Notes: generated by a model from the letters alone, not told the origin. 64,000 nt of DNA from Haemaphysalis longicornis (GCA_013339765.2 CM023448.1:323434941-323498940), one strand, 5' to 3'; shown: positions 53,400 through 64,000, numbered from the stretch's first letter. A program made the numbers and translations.

Positions 53400-53978
53400 G
53401 CCCCTCGGTTTCACCACTTAACAGAAATGCATTGCTGTGAAGACATTTTCTTCCAGGAGCAGGTTGTTTTGTAGTATGCGAATGTGAAAGCCCAAAGGAC
53501 ATTTATTAAATACCCCCCCAAGACCTCACGTATCTTTACAAAAAACTGAGCAACTCGAGTCTTCCCAAAGTTGGCATCTCTGCTGTACAGAGACGTATTG
53601 CTGGGACGATTTTAACAGCGAAGGTGTTTGAGCTTGAGGTCCATCCGTGTCTGGCGTCACTCAAAACTCGGTGCAGCAAAGTGGAGACGAAGAAAATGCT
53701 AGGCGAAGATGTGAGGGGAAGTGGCGAGGAGGCAAGGAGCCGACGAGCAGGTGTGGGGAGTGCGCGCCTCAAGAAAAATTGTTTTGACAATGAAGGAGTG
53801 TTTAAAGACATACATATAAGCATTTAGGAGTATGGCGTCACGACGGCGGAGACTACACGCATGCTTATGAGGCTCGACCTAAGACAAAGGGCCCATCTCC
53901 CCGCGAGGGGGACTCGAGTAAATGCGTCGCATAGGGGGTGGGTGTATTGCGTTAACGTTTAGTGTTTGGGGAGTTGGT
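53400..53978. other. No gene seen
   Basis: Includes a diffuse repeat (GCATTGCTGTGAAGACATTTTC near 53430) related to segments near 20770 and 52160. Confidence 0.4.
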
Positions 53979-53980
53979 GG

Positions 53981-54260
53981 TAGCGAATGCGTTGTATCAG
54001 CAGCTTCTTGACGTAGTTTGAATGAGTCAAGGATATAAGGCGCGTTCGTAGCCTTCCATTCTGTGTCGGTTTTGTGGCGCAGTGGGAAGAGCACCATGTA
54101 CCTCGCGTTCCGCCCACAGGTAGTGAATGCGTTGTATCAGCAGCTTCTTGACGTAGTTTGAATGAGTCAAGGATATAAGGCGCGTTCGTAGCCTTCCATT
54201 CTGTGTCGGCTTTGTGGCGCAGTGGGTAGAGCACCATGTACCTTGCGTTCCGCCCGCAGG
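53981..54260. repeat. 140-bp perfect-period tandem duplication
   Basis: Copies 53981-54120 and 54121-54260 differ at about five positions. Each ends with GGCGCAGTGGG and the first half of a tRNA-like unit. Confidence 0.95.
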
Positions 54261-54288
54261 GTCGTGGGATCGAAACCAGGCGCCGGTA
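54208..54288 (+). mobile_element. tRNA-like SINE head
   Basis: TGGCGCAGTGGGTAGAGC matches a tRNA A-box and D-arm, and GTGGGATCGAAACC, 40 bases on, resembles the B-box. Followed by a T-run. The preceding duplicate (54073-54120) has only the A-box half. Confidence 0.5.
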
Positions 54289-54469
54289 AGTATTATTTTT
54301 TTATATAGTGTAGGGGGAGGGGTGCGGACCTGTTGTTGAGAGCGAGGAGGGTAGCGTGATGCGGGAGAGGAGGAGTGGGGGAGAGGGCGCACCTGGAACG
54401 GCTGTTGCGGACGCCGAGGCACGACAACGCCGGGTGACATCGTGAGTTAAAGAAATGCTCTGCATTTAA

Positions 54470-54550
54470 AACAACGCTTCCCGTGGTCGGAATCGAGCCT
54501 GGGTCCCTCGCGTTATCAAACCGGCGTCTATCCGATTGCGCTGTCATCGC
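54470..54550 (-). mobile_element. tRNA-like SINE head, opposite strand
   Basis: Minus strand: GACAGCGCAATCGGATAGACG (A-box-like) then GGCTCGATTCC (B-box). The body on the same strand includes AAATGCAGAGCATTT. It faces the plus-strand unit at 54208. Confidence 0.5.
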
Positions 54551-54559
54551 TTTTTTTCT

Positions 54560-55255
54560 TTATTGATTGCGCTATCATCGCATTCGGGGCACTTAGCATT
54601 TCCTTTGGGTTCGTACGCGGGCACTGGCTTGCTTATGCGGCGCAATTGGGAAACATCAAGCGTTACTGACGAACGACGGGTATTCTTTATGCGACCACAT
54701 TGAAATGCTTACGCACCTGAAACGAAAGATGTGAGGCCGAAATAAAGCGGCCACGTTGTGCCTGAAGTCTAACGGAAATATCGTGAGAACCGCCGTGAAG
54801 TGCACTTTGCTGGAACCAACCAAAGCGAGGAAAAAAGCGCGTGCTATGGGACGGATTCACAAATCACTTTTGATACACCTTACGACTTCCTTTGCCCCCG
54901 TCCTTTGGAGCATCGTTACATTTTAAGTGCCTTTCTCATGCACGCACCTGGCTTGTGGAATTATAGTTTATCTTGTGAATATCTGGCCTATTATGAATAT
55001 TTGAATGTGCACGTGTAGCGTTTTCAAACGTTTTCCAAGCCATTTTTCCAAGTTTTTCATATGTCATTTACCAACACGAAGCAGACTAGCAAAAAAAAAA
55101 AAAAAATTCGAGTGCACAGAAACCACATTTTAGCTGCCGGAGAGTATCCTTATCGACTGAATGACATGAAAAACTTGCAGTATAGGCTTCGTGAAAATTA
55201 CGAATAGCAGCGAGAGTTACTTGGTAATCACATCAAACCTCTTTAAGAACCCACT
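54560..55255. other. No gene seen
   Basis: AT-rich, with an A17 run at about 55090-55106. Confidence 0.4.
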
Positions 55256-55259
55256 GAAA

Positions 55260-56345
55260 ACACGAGTTCGCATCTATTTACTACACTCTAATGATGATGA
55301 TGATTGATGATTTCTATTGGTTTCCCCTTTGTATCGGGGTGATGACATGTCATCATACCAAAAAGGACTAATATACCTATGTTTTACACTCTTGGTTTAA
55401 TACTAGCGCTGCTTAGGGCAGGCACAAAAAGCTTATTAGGCACAAAATACTTTTTTTTTCTGTTACAGGTGGTAACTGTTTTAGGCAATATTCCCCTCTC
55501 TGCTTTTCGTCCACCAGCATTCTATTCTTCTTTTCGTCCCCTCGACAGCCTTGAAGTTAACTTCCTCTCTGATACCCTTAAATCCTAGGGCTTCTGAAAG
55601 CCCAATATTCCCTTCATGTAGATTTGGATGGATACCCTCACATTCTAACACTATGTGCCGCATAGTTTCTGTTTCTTTTCCGCAGACCACACATACCCCA
55701 TCATTTTGTGAATACTTCCTCACAAAACTCTTAGTTCGCAGGCAACCTGCTCTAGCCTCAAAAAGCAAAGCACTGCCCTGGGAATTATCGTAGAAATTTT
55801 CCTTTCTGATGTTCAATTTCTCAGCCCTGTACATCTCTAACGACGTTTTAGCTTCCATTTTTTCCCTCCATTTATTCGTTTCAATCTGCCTTGCCTCTTT
55901 TTTGGTTACCTTGGCTGTTTTGGATTCTCCACTGTTCTTTCCGTATTTCATCGTTAGCCTTCTAGTCTTTCTTAACCACTGCGTGTCCACGCTTTTCAAG
56001 TATAGGTACCTAAAAACCTTAGCTGCCCCCCTTCGTTGATCCATTGCCCTCAACCTCATCTCAAAGCATATTTTACTCTGAGCTTCTCTAACTTCAAACG
56101 ATGCCCAGCCCATATCTCCCTAAACTGCTTCGTTAGTTGTTTTTCCATGCCCGCCTAGGCCAAACGTCCTACCGTTCTCTGGTTCACTTCAAGGCATGAT
56201 AGAACGTCTGATGTTAAGCAGAGTACAGCATCCGCAAACGTGAGACCCGGAACCATTACTCCTTTCCACATTCCTCTTACTACTTTATATTTGTTATACC
56301 CCCACAGCGCTCTATGCTTCATTATAGCTGCATTTCGCTTTCCCT
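55260..56345 (-). mobile_element. LINE 3' half, tick-abundant family
   Basis: On the minus strand: KHRALWGYNKYKVVRGMWK and MVPGLTFADAVLC (56340-56250), EVNQRTVGRLA, a frameshift, then GKTTNEAV-stop-GDMGWASFEVREAQ and on to the C-terminus at 55481. The 3' UTR ends in a (GAT/ATC)n tail near 55291-55308. RT is missing. The clade is uncertain; a short triplet tail fits RTE-like lineages. Confidence 0.8.
55481..56113 (-). CDS. LINE ORF2 C-terminal domain with zinc knuckle
   Basis: Open frame of 210 codons: GWASFEVREAQSKICFEMRL, RYLYLKSVDTQWLRK, ETNKWREKMEAKTSLEMYR, LLFEARAGCLRTKSF, and a knuckle CVVCGKETETMRHIVLEC, then LSEALGFKG and RRIECWWTKSRE. This region follows the RT in its family. Its first ATG is internal; the frame is closed upstream by TAG in place of a Gln codon. 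Confidence 0.8.
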   Translation of the reverse strand: MGWASFEVREAQSKICFEMRLRAMDQRRGAAKVFRYLYLKSVDTQWLRKTRRLTMKYGKNSGESKTAKVTKKEARQIETNKWREKMEAKTSLEMYRAEKLNIRKENFYDNSQGSALLFEARAGCLRTKSFVRKYSQNDGVCVVCGKETETMRHIVLECEGIHPNLHEGNIGLSEALGFKGIREEVNFKAVEGTKRRIECWWTKSREGNIA

Positions 56346-56349
56346 TAAC

Positions 56350-57315
56350 CTTAAGTTGCTTAAGTTAACCTTAAATAAGACAGTCGCGTGGTTCAACTTC
56401 ACCGCAATGCACTGAATTGGCCAATCCATAAAGGCGACAATCAAATTTCGGCGAATGACGATGTCGATCATGCTATATGACTGAAAACTTCGGTCTGCGA
56501 ATGGCATCACGCAGTGCTGTGCAATGCGCAGTGCCACCATGCAGATCGCATTTTTTAAGCCAAATTTTGTGCATTTTGCTATCATTTACCGATCTGGCTT
56601 CATTGGCAGCCTTAATTGAAAATTTGAGTGTATTGTGGTGACGCTGAACCACATGACTGGTTTAGAGTATACGGGGAGTATTAAAAAAAGGCGTCTGTAG
56701 GGGGTCGGTAGATTTTACAAGGCCGTCGAATCAAATCAGCCCATACAATACAAATGGACTATTAATCCAATGTATGGTTTAACCCCTACCCCCTCCTTTC
56801 TTTAAGTCTCCCTCACAGCATCAAAGTCTGCAAGCTCACATGCGCGTAGACGCCTCACAAAGCAGTAAAAGAACAAAAAACTGCCTTTTTTTTAGTCTAG
56901 GTACTTGTTTTGAACATTGCGTTCATATTTACCACTTTTACTTCTTGCAATGTGTAACTAAGAACATCCATATTTCCGCTTTTGTGCAGAGGGTACGCGT
57001 TTTTGCTTTAAAGAGGCCATGAAGACAAAAATTCAAGTTTGATACATTAACAACACTGTTTTGTCTTGATAATAATAACGCATACTTCACCACAAACTTC
57101 AAAGAAATAAACCAGATACTGAAAAAAAAAAAAATTGGCTCCAATCCACGGTTTGAAGGTGGTTGGAAAGCAAAGCCTTAAACGACACCCGCATCAATTG
57201 TCCATGCGACGTCACTTGAATTCCCACACGTGGCTCTACAAAGAGCGAAACCAGAGATTCTGTCAGCCGTTACCTGGAATTCGCGGGGGCGGCGTCCTGA
57301 ACGCAGCAGCAGCGT
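56350..57315. other. No gene seen
   Basis: AT-rich; A-run at about 57121-57133. Confidence 0.4.
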
Positions 57316-57320
57316 CGGCC

Positions 57321-57368
57321 ACGGCCGGGCTAGAGCGGCGGACCACGCCGCCGCTGTAGCCCGGCCGT
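57321..57368. repeat. GC-rich hairpin, 21-bp arms
   Basis: Arms 57321-57341 and 57348-57368 with one mismatch and a 6-nt loop. Confidence 0.9.
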
Positions 57369-57374
57369 GCGTCG

Positions 57375-60300
57375 GCAGAAAACGGAGAGGAGGGTCCTTC
57401 GAAGGGTGAGACAGCAGAAGCTAGCCATCCTGATGTGCTAGCTAGGGGCTACACGACTGCGCGACACAAGCGCGGACACCGAAACAATGCGACATGTGAG
57501 CTTAGTGATTCCCATTTATACCGATTTAAACTAGTTACTTTAGGAAGTTTGCGAATTGCGAGAAAGCTGAGGGAACTTTTATAATCGCTATTTATCAGAA
57601 CCAGTTGCTCCTTTCGCCTTTTGTAATACTTGTTAAAACACAACCGAATTGGTATTCACCAATTTAGAAAACGGAGTCGCATGCGTAGCAAGCAGTGCGC
57701 AAAAGGTAGCGTTTCTCTAGCGGCTGGATGTCTGTATGTGGTCTCTACAGTTTTGTTTTCCCCCTCTGCAAACCAATCCTTAACGTATCTTTGCCGTACG
57801 ACCACTTAATTCCGTCGGGTGCGGGTTACCCAGGAGGTGCTGTCGAACAAGTTAATCAAGCCGTGCGAAGGAAGCGCGCAATGGACGCGAAGCACACCAT
57901 ACTAAAGCAGACGACAAAGCCGCCCCTCCAACGTGCCCGCCCGTGCGGGCAGGCAGCTGCGCGCGGGGAACGCTGTGTAAAAGCGCCCTATCGCCGCGCC
58001 CTCTACACTGCTCCGGGAGTGAAAACTGGCCTCCCCCTCCCCATCCGCGTTCGGAGTTTCTTGTCCCGCACGCCACGAAGGAATCGTTGGCTGGTAGAGG
58101 TAGAAAGCTTTGCTTTGAAACATTTGCACCAGTGACGACTCCCCTGCCACTTTCCGACGATTTTTCTATGACGTCACAGATTGTTGTTGGAGCTATTGAC
58201 GGCCACTGATCAAAGACACTGCCAAGAACTATGTCTGGGCGATTGTAGTGCAGCCTCTGGTTCCGCTTGATCAATCACTGCAGTGCGAACTTGCAGTTAA
58301 TACACTAATAACTGCGTTTCAGTGCAGGCACATGTCAGTTCTGCCAATATTACGTCACCGGAGCGCGAACCAAGAAAGTTTCTCAAATTTTTTGCGTTCT
58401 TTTACTCAAGAAAACGCATGCGGGCTTGGAATTGGTCCAAGGGAGTTACCAAAGGCTAGTTGTATGCTGAAAAACGTTGCATTTTATTTTCATGGCCCCT
58501 TCACGGATTCGGATGAAAGCGAACGAAATCTGTCCTTTTTTTCTTTTTTTTTTTCGAAATTTTACATACGCAGTTCAGGAGCTTCGGTGACACGATAACG
58601 TCTGCGTGAAAAGGACACACACGCACACGCGCACACACACGCGCACATGCGCACACACGCACGCAAGCACAACGCGCACGCATGCACACGCGCGCACGCA
58701 CGCGCACGCACGCACTCACGCAAGCACACACACACGCACAGCAGTCTGGACCAAAAATGTCCTATCGTCTTGACTTTATGAGGTAGCGTTTATAAGCCCG
58801 GGTTTGCTTACATCAGGCTGGAAACGGCTAGAATTAAGGAAAAATCTCCTGCTTTCCTGTTAGCTTTATGTATTTTTAACTGCATCACAATCGAAGGACG
58901 GTCAGGTTCGGAGTGCGCAAGTGTTTTCGGAATAAAGTTGATATGACCGTGGCATCACAACCGCTACACTTCGTTGTTTCGACACTCCTCACGCCGGTGA
59001 TAAATTCGAAGGTATATCTGACAGATTCGAGCTGTGCCTACCTTTCCGGTATTTGAGGAATTTATCCTCAAGCACTTCTTTGTTTTTTGTATTGCTCTTG
59101 TTGAGCTGTAAGACGCAAGGACCACGGATCTACTCCAGACAGACAGCGGCCGTAAGTGTATACACATGAGAGAGGATGGACGAACGGAGATTCAAAATGG
59201 GATAACTTGGGGCACTTTTTGCGCAACCCCCTCATTAGTTCGGAGAGAAAGAGAGAGAGGATTTAAGCTAAGGACAGTAAACTTTCCACGCTTGTTGCCT
59301 TCCTGCTAATGTGTCCCGAAAGGCTGTCGCCTGTTAAAATCCCGGCATAAGAAACCCATGGCCTGGTCATAGCTAGCCCGAATAACCAGCTCTGCTGATT
59401 CCCACTATGGCAGTTGCGTTTGCAAAACCCGTTGCGCAGGATACACGCCCAGCGCGCGTAACAAAGCTGCCCGCTTTCTAATGGTGTCTCTGGTTGTGCA
59501 AACGTTCTACGAAAGGTGTTCCACTGCGTAGCTCACGAATAATTGACCGCAGCGAGCTGTTTGCTGTCCGTACATCCTTCGACGCGGAGTGGGTGTGGCT
59601 GGAAGTGAAACCCGGGAACCCTGCAGGGCGCTAGCTGCGGGGCCACGTGTGGCTGCCTGGAGAAGGTCGGCAGGTACCACGTACCAGGCAGGGGAGCAGA
59701 CTGTGACAAGAATGGGGGCGTTTATTGGGGCTCGTCAGCCGGCCGTCAGGTGTGCGCTGCCGTTGCTCGGCGCGCACGAGTCCACCACGTGGATCTTCCA
59801 GCCGAGGTGTCTGTGGGTGTAGCACTGCGAATGAAGGGCACTGCCGTCAGCCTTGTCCATCCAACAGGCTGCAACACTTTACTCACTCTATATGTGCGCA
59901 TATGTGCTCGCGACTGCACGGAACTCCGTCGTATAGAAAAGCGACGAGGTAGGAATCATAGAATTCATCCCCACGTTTTCTTAGACCTAATACCTTGCTC
60001 TACTGTAAGGTTTGAAATTTTGAGTATCCAAGTTACAATAAAAATTGGTGCTACCTGCAGGTATTTAATATTTAATCCTTTTCTGAGCCAGCTTTGCTGT
60101 TCAGTGAACAAAAAAACTAATTTCACCCTTGTCGCGCTCATTTTTTATGAATCTACACACCCGAAGGTAGAGACTATTCGGCATCGAAGCGTGTATATTA
60201 GTGCGCCTCCGTAGTGGTCGATTGGCCGGATAAGAATTACACACCTCACGAAGGAGTGGGCCGACTCTCCCTGGTGGGGAGGGGTACCGTTATCCCGGTC

Positions 60301-60835
60301 CTCACTCCATTCCTTACGCCGGCGTCAAACCATCGTGTTCACAAGGGTAGGTAGTTCCTTCAAGAAAACTATCCACCCATCTCCCGCTTCATCTATACCT
60401 AAGCAAAGTGTACTTCTTTTGGCATTGCAGAGCCACGAGGCAAAGTGCAGGTAAGCCGTGCTCACGATTCTTGCTCCTCATTCCTGCGTGCACGGATAAG
60501 GGCATGCCTTTCTCCTTCCGTTCCACAACCCCGACCCCTCCAGCTCGAAAGAATGCACAACATTCACTCGTTCTGGACGCCTTCTAAAATACCCGAACTA
60601 TGCCTAATTATAGTGTGATGAACGAAATGTCTGTGGTTTATGTCGCATCGCCTAGATAAAATGCTATAAGCAACGTGCATTTGAAGGTGTCGTTCGCGCG
60701 GTATGAGAGCATGCGAGAGCCCTTATTACTTTGCCTGCTTTGGCTGCACGCGTTGCGTAATAAAGCGCAACACCATGTACCAGCCTCACATAGTCAACAG
60801 GCAAGCAGGAATTGCAACCGCTCTGGTTCATTTTT
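57375..60835. other. No gene recognised
   Basis: Several open frames near 57730-58270 have no recognisable similarity. A tRNA-like A-box (GCCTCCGTAGTGGTCGATTGG) at about 60206 has no B-box. Confidence 0.4.
58611..58741. repeat. (CA)n/(CG)n-rich microsatellite
   Basis: About 130 bp of CACACG, CGCA and GCACGC units. Confidence 0.95.
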
Positions 60836-60837
60836 AA

Positions 60838-61080
60838 CGTTATCCCCTTTGTAATTGGGTGATAACTTGTGTCGTCTCCCCAAAAGATCTAATTTATCTA
60901 TGTACTACTGTTGCAATTTTGGCGCTTCTGGCAGGCGGCAGCTGTCCTAAGCTATATTCCCCCCTCTGTTCTTCCTCCACCAGCATTCCAATCTTCTTTC
61001 ACTCTACAGTTTTGTGGCTTACCTGCTCTGCGCTACCTTCAAACCCAAGGGCTTCAGGAAGCAAACATTTACCAGTGAGC
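60838..61080 (-). mobile_element. LINE 3' end, second copy of the 55-56 kb family
   Basis: Coding tail LPEALGFEGSAEQVSHKTVE and 3' UTR align in order with 55310-55600 (CCCCTTTGTA...GGTGATAACTTGT, TATATTCCCCCCTCTG, CCACCAGCATTC). Strongly diverged and 5'-truncated at about 61080. Confidence 0.7.
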
Positions 61081-61132
61081 GCAGCGTTGCCCTGGTGGCT
61101 GCAAGCGAACCAACAACACGCCGACACAGCGT

Positions 61133-61215
61133 CTTCACTACCTCCTTCTGTAGAAGGACGTAGTGAAGAGGAAGCAGTGGGTATACCCAGTGGAGGTAAC
61201 ACTGGATATACCCAC
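61133..61215. repeat. Two adjacent hairpins
   Basis: First hairpin 61133-61168 (CTTCACTAC outer arms, near-complete pairing). Second 61177-61215 (16-bp arms GTGGGTATACCCAGTG type, one mismatch, 7-nt loop). They sit at the truncated end of the LINE relic. Confidence 0.85.
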
Positions 61216-61697
61216 TGGCCCACAATTGCCTCGCGAAAGTTCATACATCGGTGCACCTGCTGTATGCCCTACAATTGCACGCCAAATGGAGCGTGACGAG
61301 ACACCTCAGGGAGAGTCCAAAGTAAGGTAAGGGTAAGGCTGGAAGAAAACAAAGGTTAACGTCTGCTTGGGTGCAGCCGAAGGGGATACTTGAAAGCGAA
61401 CTACGGGCTGCTGAATATCCACGCCGCTATTTTAGAGCAGTCGTCCTACGAGCTGAGCGAACAAGAAAACTGCGTATGGGCAGCTGCAAAGAAATTCACA
61501 TTTTCAACAAGAACAGCGCCGTACCAAAAAGAAGAAACCTATTCGGGGCGGAATTCCCAATGTGAAGTTGACGAACGGGTACCTGTTGTTGCACCCGCTT
61601 CACCAATATCCGCCGAACGGGCGCTTTTTCTCGCTTGTGAGCCCCCGGTCTTGAAGACCTGAAAGCATTTAGTAGGGGCGATCGGCCCCGTACGCAC

Positions 61698-61861
61698 CTG
61701 GTAGTGGACGAGGTCGGGCGTGCTGCGGTCCGGCGTCCAGCGCAGGTAGGCCGGCGCCCCGGGCCGGCACTGAAGTTGCAGCCGCTGTTGAAACTGCTCG
61801 AAGGTGGCGTACTCGTCGGGCTGCTCTCCCAGCGGCAGCTGCCACTCGCACAGGCGCCCCA
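61698..61861 (-). CDS. Exon of a Skeletor-like (DOMON-family) protein
   Basis: The only probable host exon. Minus-strand frame, 54 full codons: GRLCEWQLPLGEQPDEYATF, EQFQQRLQLQCRPGAPAYLR and WTPDRSTPDLVHYQ. The pattern TFxxFxxxLxLxCxPGxPxxLxWTPDxxTPDxVxYQ is one I recognise from arthropod Skeletor proteins, a DM13/DOMON protein named for a nuclear spindle-matrix protein in Drosophila. A donor CAG/GTGCGT follows the final Gln exactly (GT at 61697-61696). The best acceptor is CTTCGCAG/T at 61862, giving 164 bp with upstream phase 1 and downstream phase 0. The polypyrimidine tract is weak, so the 5' boundary is less sure. Other exons were not found in the window. High CpG and lack of stops also fit a constrained exon. 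Confidence 0.6.
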
Positions 61862-61869
61862 CTGCGAAG

Positions 61870-62430
61870 CGCGCAGTTGACACTGCTCGCAATCCCTGGC
61901 CGACGCCATGCACAACACTCGTGCTACTTGGTGCCAAAAATCGAATTTCCCGTTTAACGCATCCAAGCTACGCTACGCTTTTAAAGAGGTCCGGAAACAC
62001 GTTTCTGAGCATCTAAAACGCTTCTCAGCTGCGTTGAGCTAACAATCCTTCGTTAAATTAGGTGGCTGCGAAACACCTAATACAAGTATGCGTATTACAG
62101 ACACAGCAGAGAATGTGGAAATGTATTCCTCGTTTGCTTTGCTAGAATTGCGGATGTGCATTGGCCCGGGCGTAACCTCCAGATAAAACGACTGCTCTTG
62201 CCCGATTTTTTTCCCCTGCATAAATGCGAATATTTCCAAATCGTTTTCAACATAAGCGACTCAAAAGCAGAGAATTAGAGATGTGGAAAACCTCGTTCCT
62301 GGTTGCAGTATCTATTTCGGTGAGGTAATCGCGCTGTCTGAACTGGTGACGGCCACAGATCTTCGAGCTTCCAGGACCGAAGGAACCAGACAAGTTTTAA
62401 AGCGAAAGCTTTCTTAGTTGAGCCTATGGC
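61870..62430. other. No gene seen; likely intron or flank
   Basis: Upstream of the probable exon on the minus strand. No recognised element. Confidence 0.4.
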
Positions 62431-62432
62431 GT

Positions 62433-62737
62433 CCCAGTCGAAAATGACGACAAGAAAAATTACTGTAGTTAGTCGTATTTTCGCGTGTCGTAGTGTCATC
62501 TTGTGTTCTTGTGTCGTGATTCTGGCACCTAGCTATGTCACGACAGCATGATGGCTGTCGCTAGCAACAGGCAAGCCCTGTTGTGACTACAGGAATGCTT
62601 ATCGTTGAGAAAATTGACTTTGTCGTTACGACATAAATGTGTGTCGTAACAACAGATGGCTCTGTGGTAACAAAAGGGCTTCTGTTGTCGCAACAAAGTT
62701 TTTTGTCGTACGAGTGAAATTCTTGTTAGGTTTCTGA
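62433..62737. mobile_element. CCCAGTC-ended MITE, copy 2
   Basis: Left end CCCAGTCGAAAATGACGACA matches copy 1. The right end reaches TTCTTGTTAGGTTTCTGA and lacks the last bases of the inverted end. It lacks about 100 bp of the interior of copy 1. Shared blocks include GACTACAGGAATG and TTGACTTTGTCGTTACGACA. Confidence 0.75.
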
Positions 62738-62744
62738 GGTACTC

Positions 62745-63245
62745 CTGTTGTCATTTTAGAGCGGGGTCCTGTCGAAAAACTAATGCATTTCCCCATAGAC
62801 CGGCTGGTCGGCCGAAAAGCTCTGGTAAGGTCTCTGGGCACATGGCATGCGCATCAAACCGGGCTTCCACTCTGTCAAAACGGTTACTCGAAAATCGCGA
62901 AATAGGAACGGTTCTAGATAACACAACTCACGCGTCGATGATGAAGAAGGAGCACAATAGTACACTACCTTAATCTCATAAATCACGTATTAATACGCGT
63001 TTAGATTGTTCGTTGATGCGTTTACTTAGTGCGCAAGAAATCGTCGCTTTCGCGCTCCTCTCAACTTTCGTGAGAAAGGGATGGTAATTTTTTTTAGTCA
63101 GCCTTGTTTCGGACACGTCCTCAAAGCACGCATCATTGCGAAGGGCCATCCCCGGTAGCACGGAACTCCCAGATGAGTTCAGTAATATCCCCAGCCCATT
63201 TCCTTCCCTCTCCTTTTGAATTCGAACCACCACTACTGCTACTAT
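62745..63245. other. No gene seen
   Basis: No recognised similarity. Confidence 0.4.
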
Positions 63246-63254
63246 ACTAACATT

Positions 63255-63930
63255 TGTATATCGTTCGTTTTAGGAACGGAGGTCGCCCACTGCTTATAAT
63301 TCGAGAGTGCTTGCCCAAGGCACTTCAGCCTACACTAATCCTGCACCTTATTTTTCTTCTCGTAGTTTGGAGCAGCAGTGACAACTTGTCCAATATAGTT
63401 ATGTTTATCCAGCTCTTCAAGTACCTACGCTAAACAGGAGAATCCCTGCATGTATGTGTAACATCACTTCCGCTTTCTTCACACATATCTTGAAACCTAC
63501 GACTGATCTTTTCTAGTGCAGTTCCTCACGCATTCTTTGCAGTGGCAGGTATTCTCCTGGCTTACTAAACTAGACTATGAGGTCCGTAAATATCAAGCGG
63601 CTCAAATATTCTCCATTTGCTAGTATACCTACCCTTGCTTAATCAAAACTCCTAAATCCCCTCCTAGAGTGGTTGTAAACAATTTTGTTGAGAGCCTATC
63701 CGCCTTGTTTGACGCCCTCTTTGACAGAAGACTTCTCATCCTTCTTACGAACGACTGTTGTTCCTGTACATCCCTTGCATAACATGACCTCCAAGAGCCT
63801 TACGTAAATCTCGTCCACTCCCTCGTCTCCAGGTGCTTCCATTACAGCAGCAGGGCCCACTGAATCAAGCGATTTTTCTTGTGATTGACCATCTTCATGT
63901 ACAGCGGTTTATTATATACTGCTGATTTAT
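63255..63930 (-). pseudogene. LINE reverse transcriptase relic (RTE-like)
   Basis: Minus strand with many breaks: SLDSVGPAAVMEAPGDEGVD (from KAFDSVE... in intact relatives), GCTGTTVVRKKDEKSSVKEG, VKQGG (motif B, usually VRQGD), NGEYLSRLIFTDLIV (motif C, usually RFADDIVL, with the Asp pair changed), VGFKICVKKAEVM and YIGQVVTAAPNYEKK. The family is one I recognise as common in ticks. It has lost catalytic residues and frame; the 5' side may extend past the window end. Confidence 0.7.
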
Positions 63931-64000
63931 TTCAACATCACCAGGTTTATGGCATGAGTGATTTTTTGGATATTTACATTTTGTAAATCGAGCCACTTTG

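Noticed and set aside
57728..58274. Open frames of 135-140 codons on both strands
   Set aside because: Mutually antisense, no motifs; composition effect.
60200..60240. tRNA-like A-box (CCTCCGTAGTGGTCGATTGG)
   Set aside because: No B-box or stem partners within 80 bases.

Overview
The window is repeat-dominated nuclear DNA of an arthropod. It most resembles a metastriate hard tick (Rhipicephalus, Dermacentor or Haemaphysalis type). Reasons: almost every recognisable protein fragment belongs to non-LTR retrotransposon families that I recognise as abundant in tick genomes; there is a GIY-YIG Penelope-like fragment; several tRNA-derived SINE-like units, TIR/MITE elements and many microsatellites are present; genes are extremely sparse. 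There are no bacterial operons, rRNA genes or CRISPR arrays. The species call rests on memory of these families, not on a search.

Layout. 0-2.6 kb: a short basic STPR-like coding scrap, otherwise nothing. 2.9-5.4 kb: decayed LINE with reverse transcriptase and RNase H. 5.7-6.3 kb: fold-back Penelope-like fragment. 7.3-8.7 kb: 5'-truncated LINE whose RNase H reading frame is still open. 11.1-11.8 kb: LINE 3' end with a (CT)n tail. 12.6-13.8 kb: deleted Tigger/pogo element with TA target duplication. 15.5 kb: SINE-like unit. 18.0-20.0 kb: mariner-type terminal repeats split by a reverse-strand CR1/Jockey-like LINE. 23.5-30.1 kb: a LINE 3' end followed directly by a nearly full-length I/Jockey-group LINE (ORF1 with zinc knuckles, endonuclease, reverse transcriptase, RNase H) interrupted by a second CR1-like LINE. 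35.6-36.7 kb: TTAA-flanked, piggyBac-like non-autonomous element. 36.8-39.8 kb: a (GAAA)n tract cut in two by a CR1-like LINE. 41.5-42.0 kb: element carrying a Helitron/Pif1 helicase scrap. 46.8-47.7 kb: SINE cluster. 49.4 and 62.4 kb: two copies of one MITE family. 51.2-53.4 kb: long inverted repeat made by a target-site-flanked insertion. 54.0-54.5 kb: 140-bp tandem duplication with tRNA-like units. 55.3-56.3, 60.8-61.1 and 63.3-63.9 kb: three more LINE relics on the minus strand.

The only probable host protein-coding sequence is a 164-bp minus-strand exon at 61.7 kb with the features of a Skeletor-like (DOMON-family) protein, so much of the window may be intron or flank of that gene. The elements do not form one working system; they are layered insertions whose relative ages can be read from the nesting.

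The most unusual structure is at 52429-53368. It has perfect 59-bp inverted terminal repeats and an apparent 11-bp target duplication, and between them it carries an inverted copy, about 758 bp long, of the DNA lying about 0.6 kb upstream. This looks like capture and local re-insertion of genomic sequence by a mobile element.
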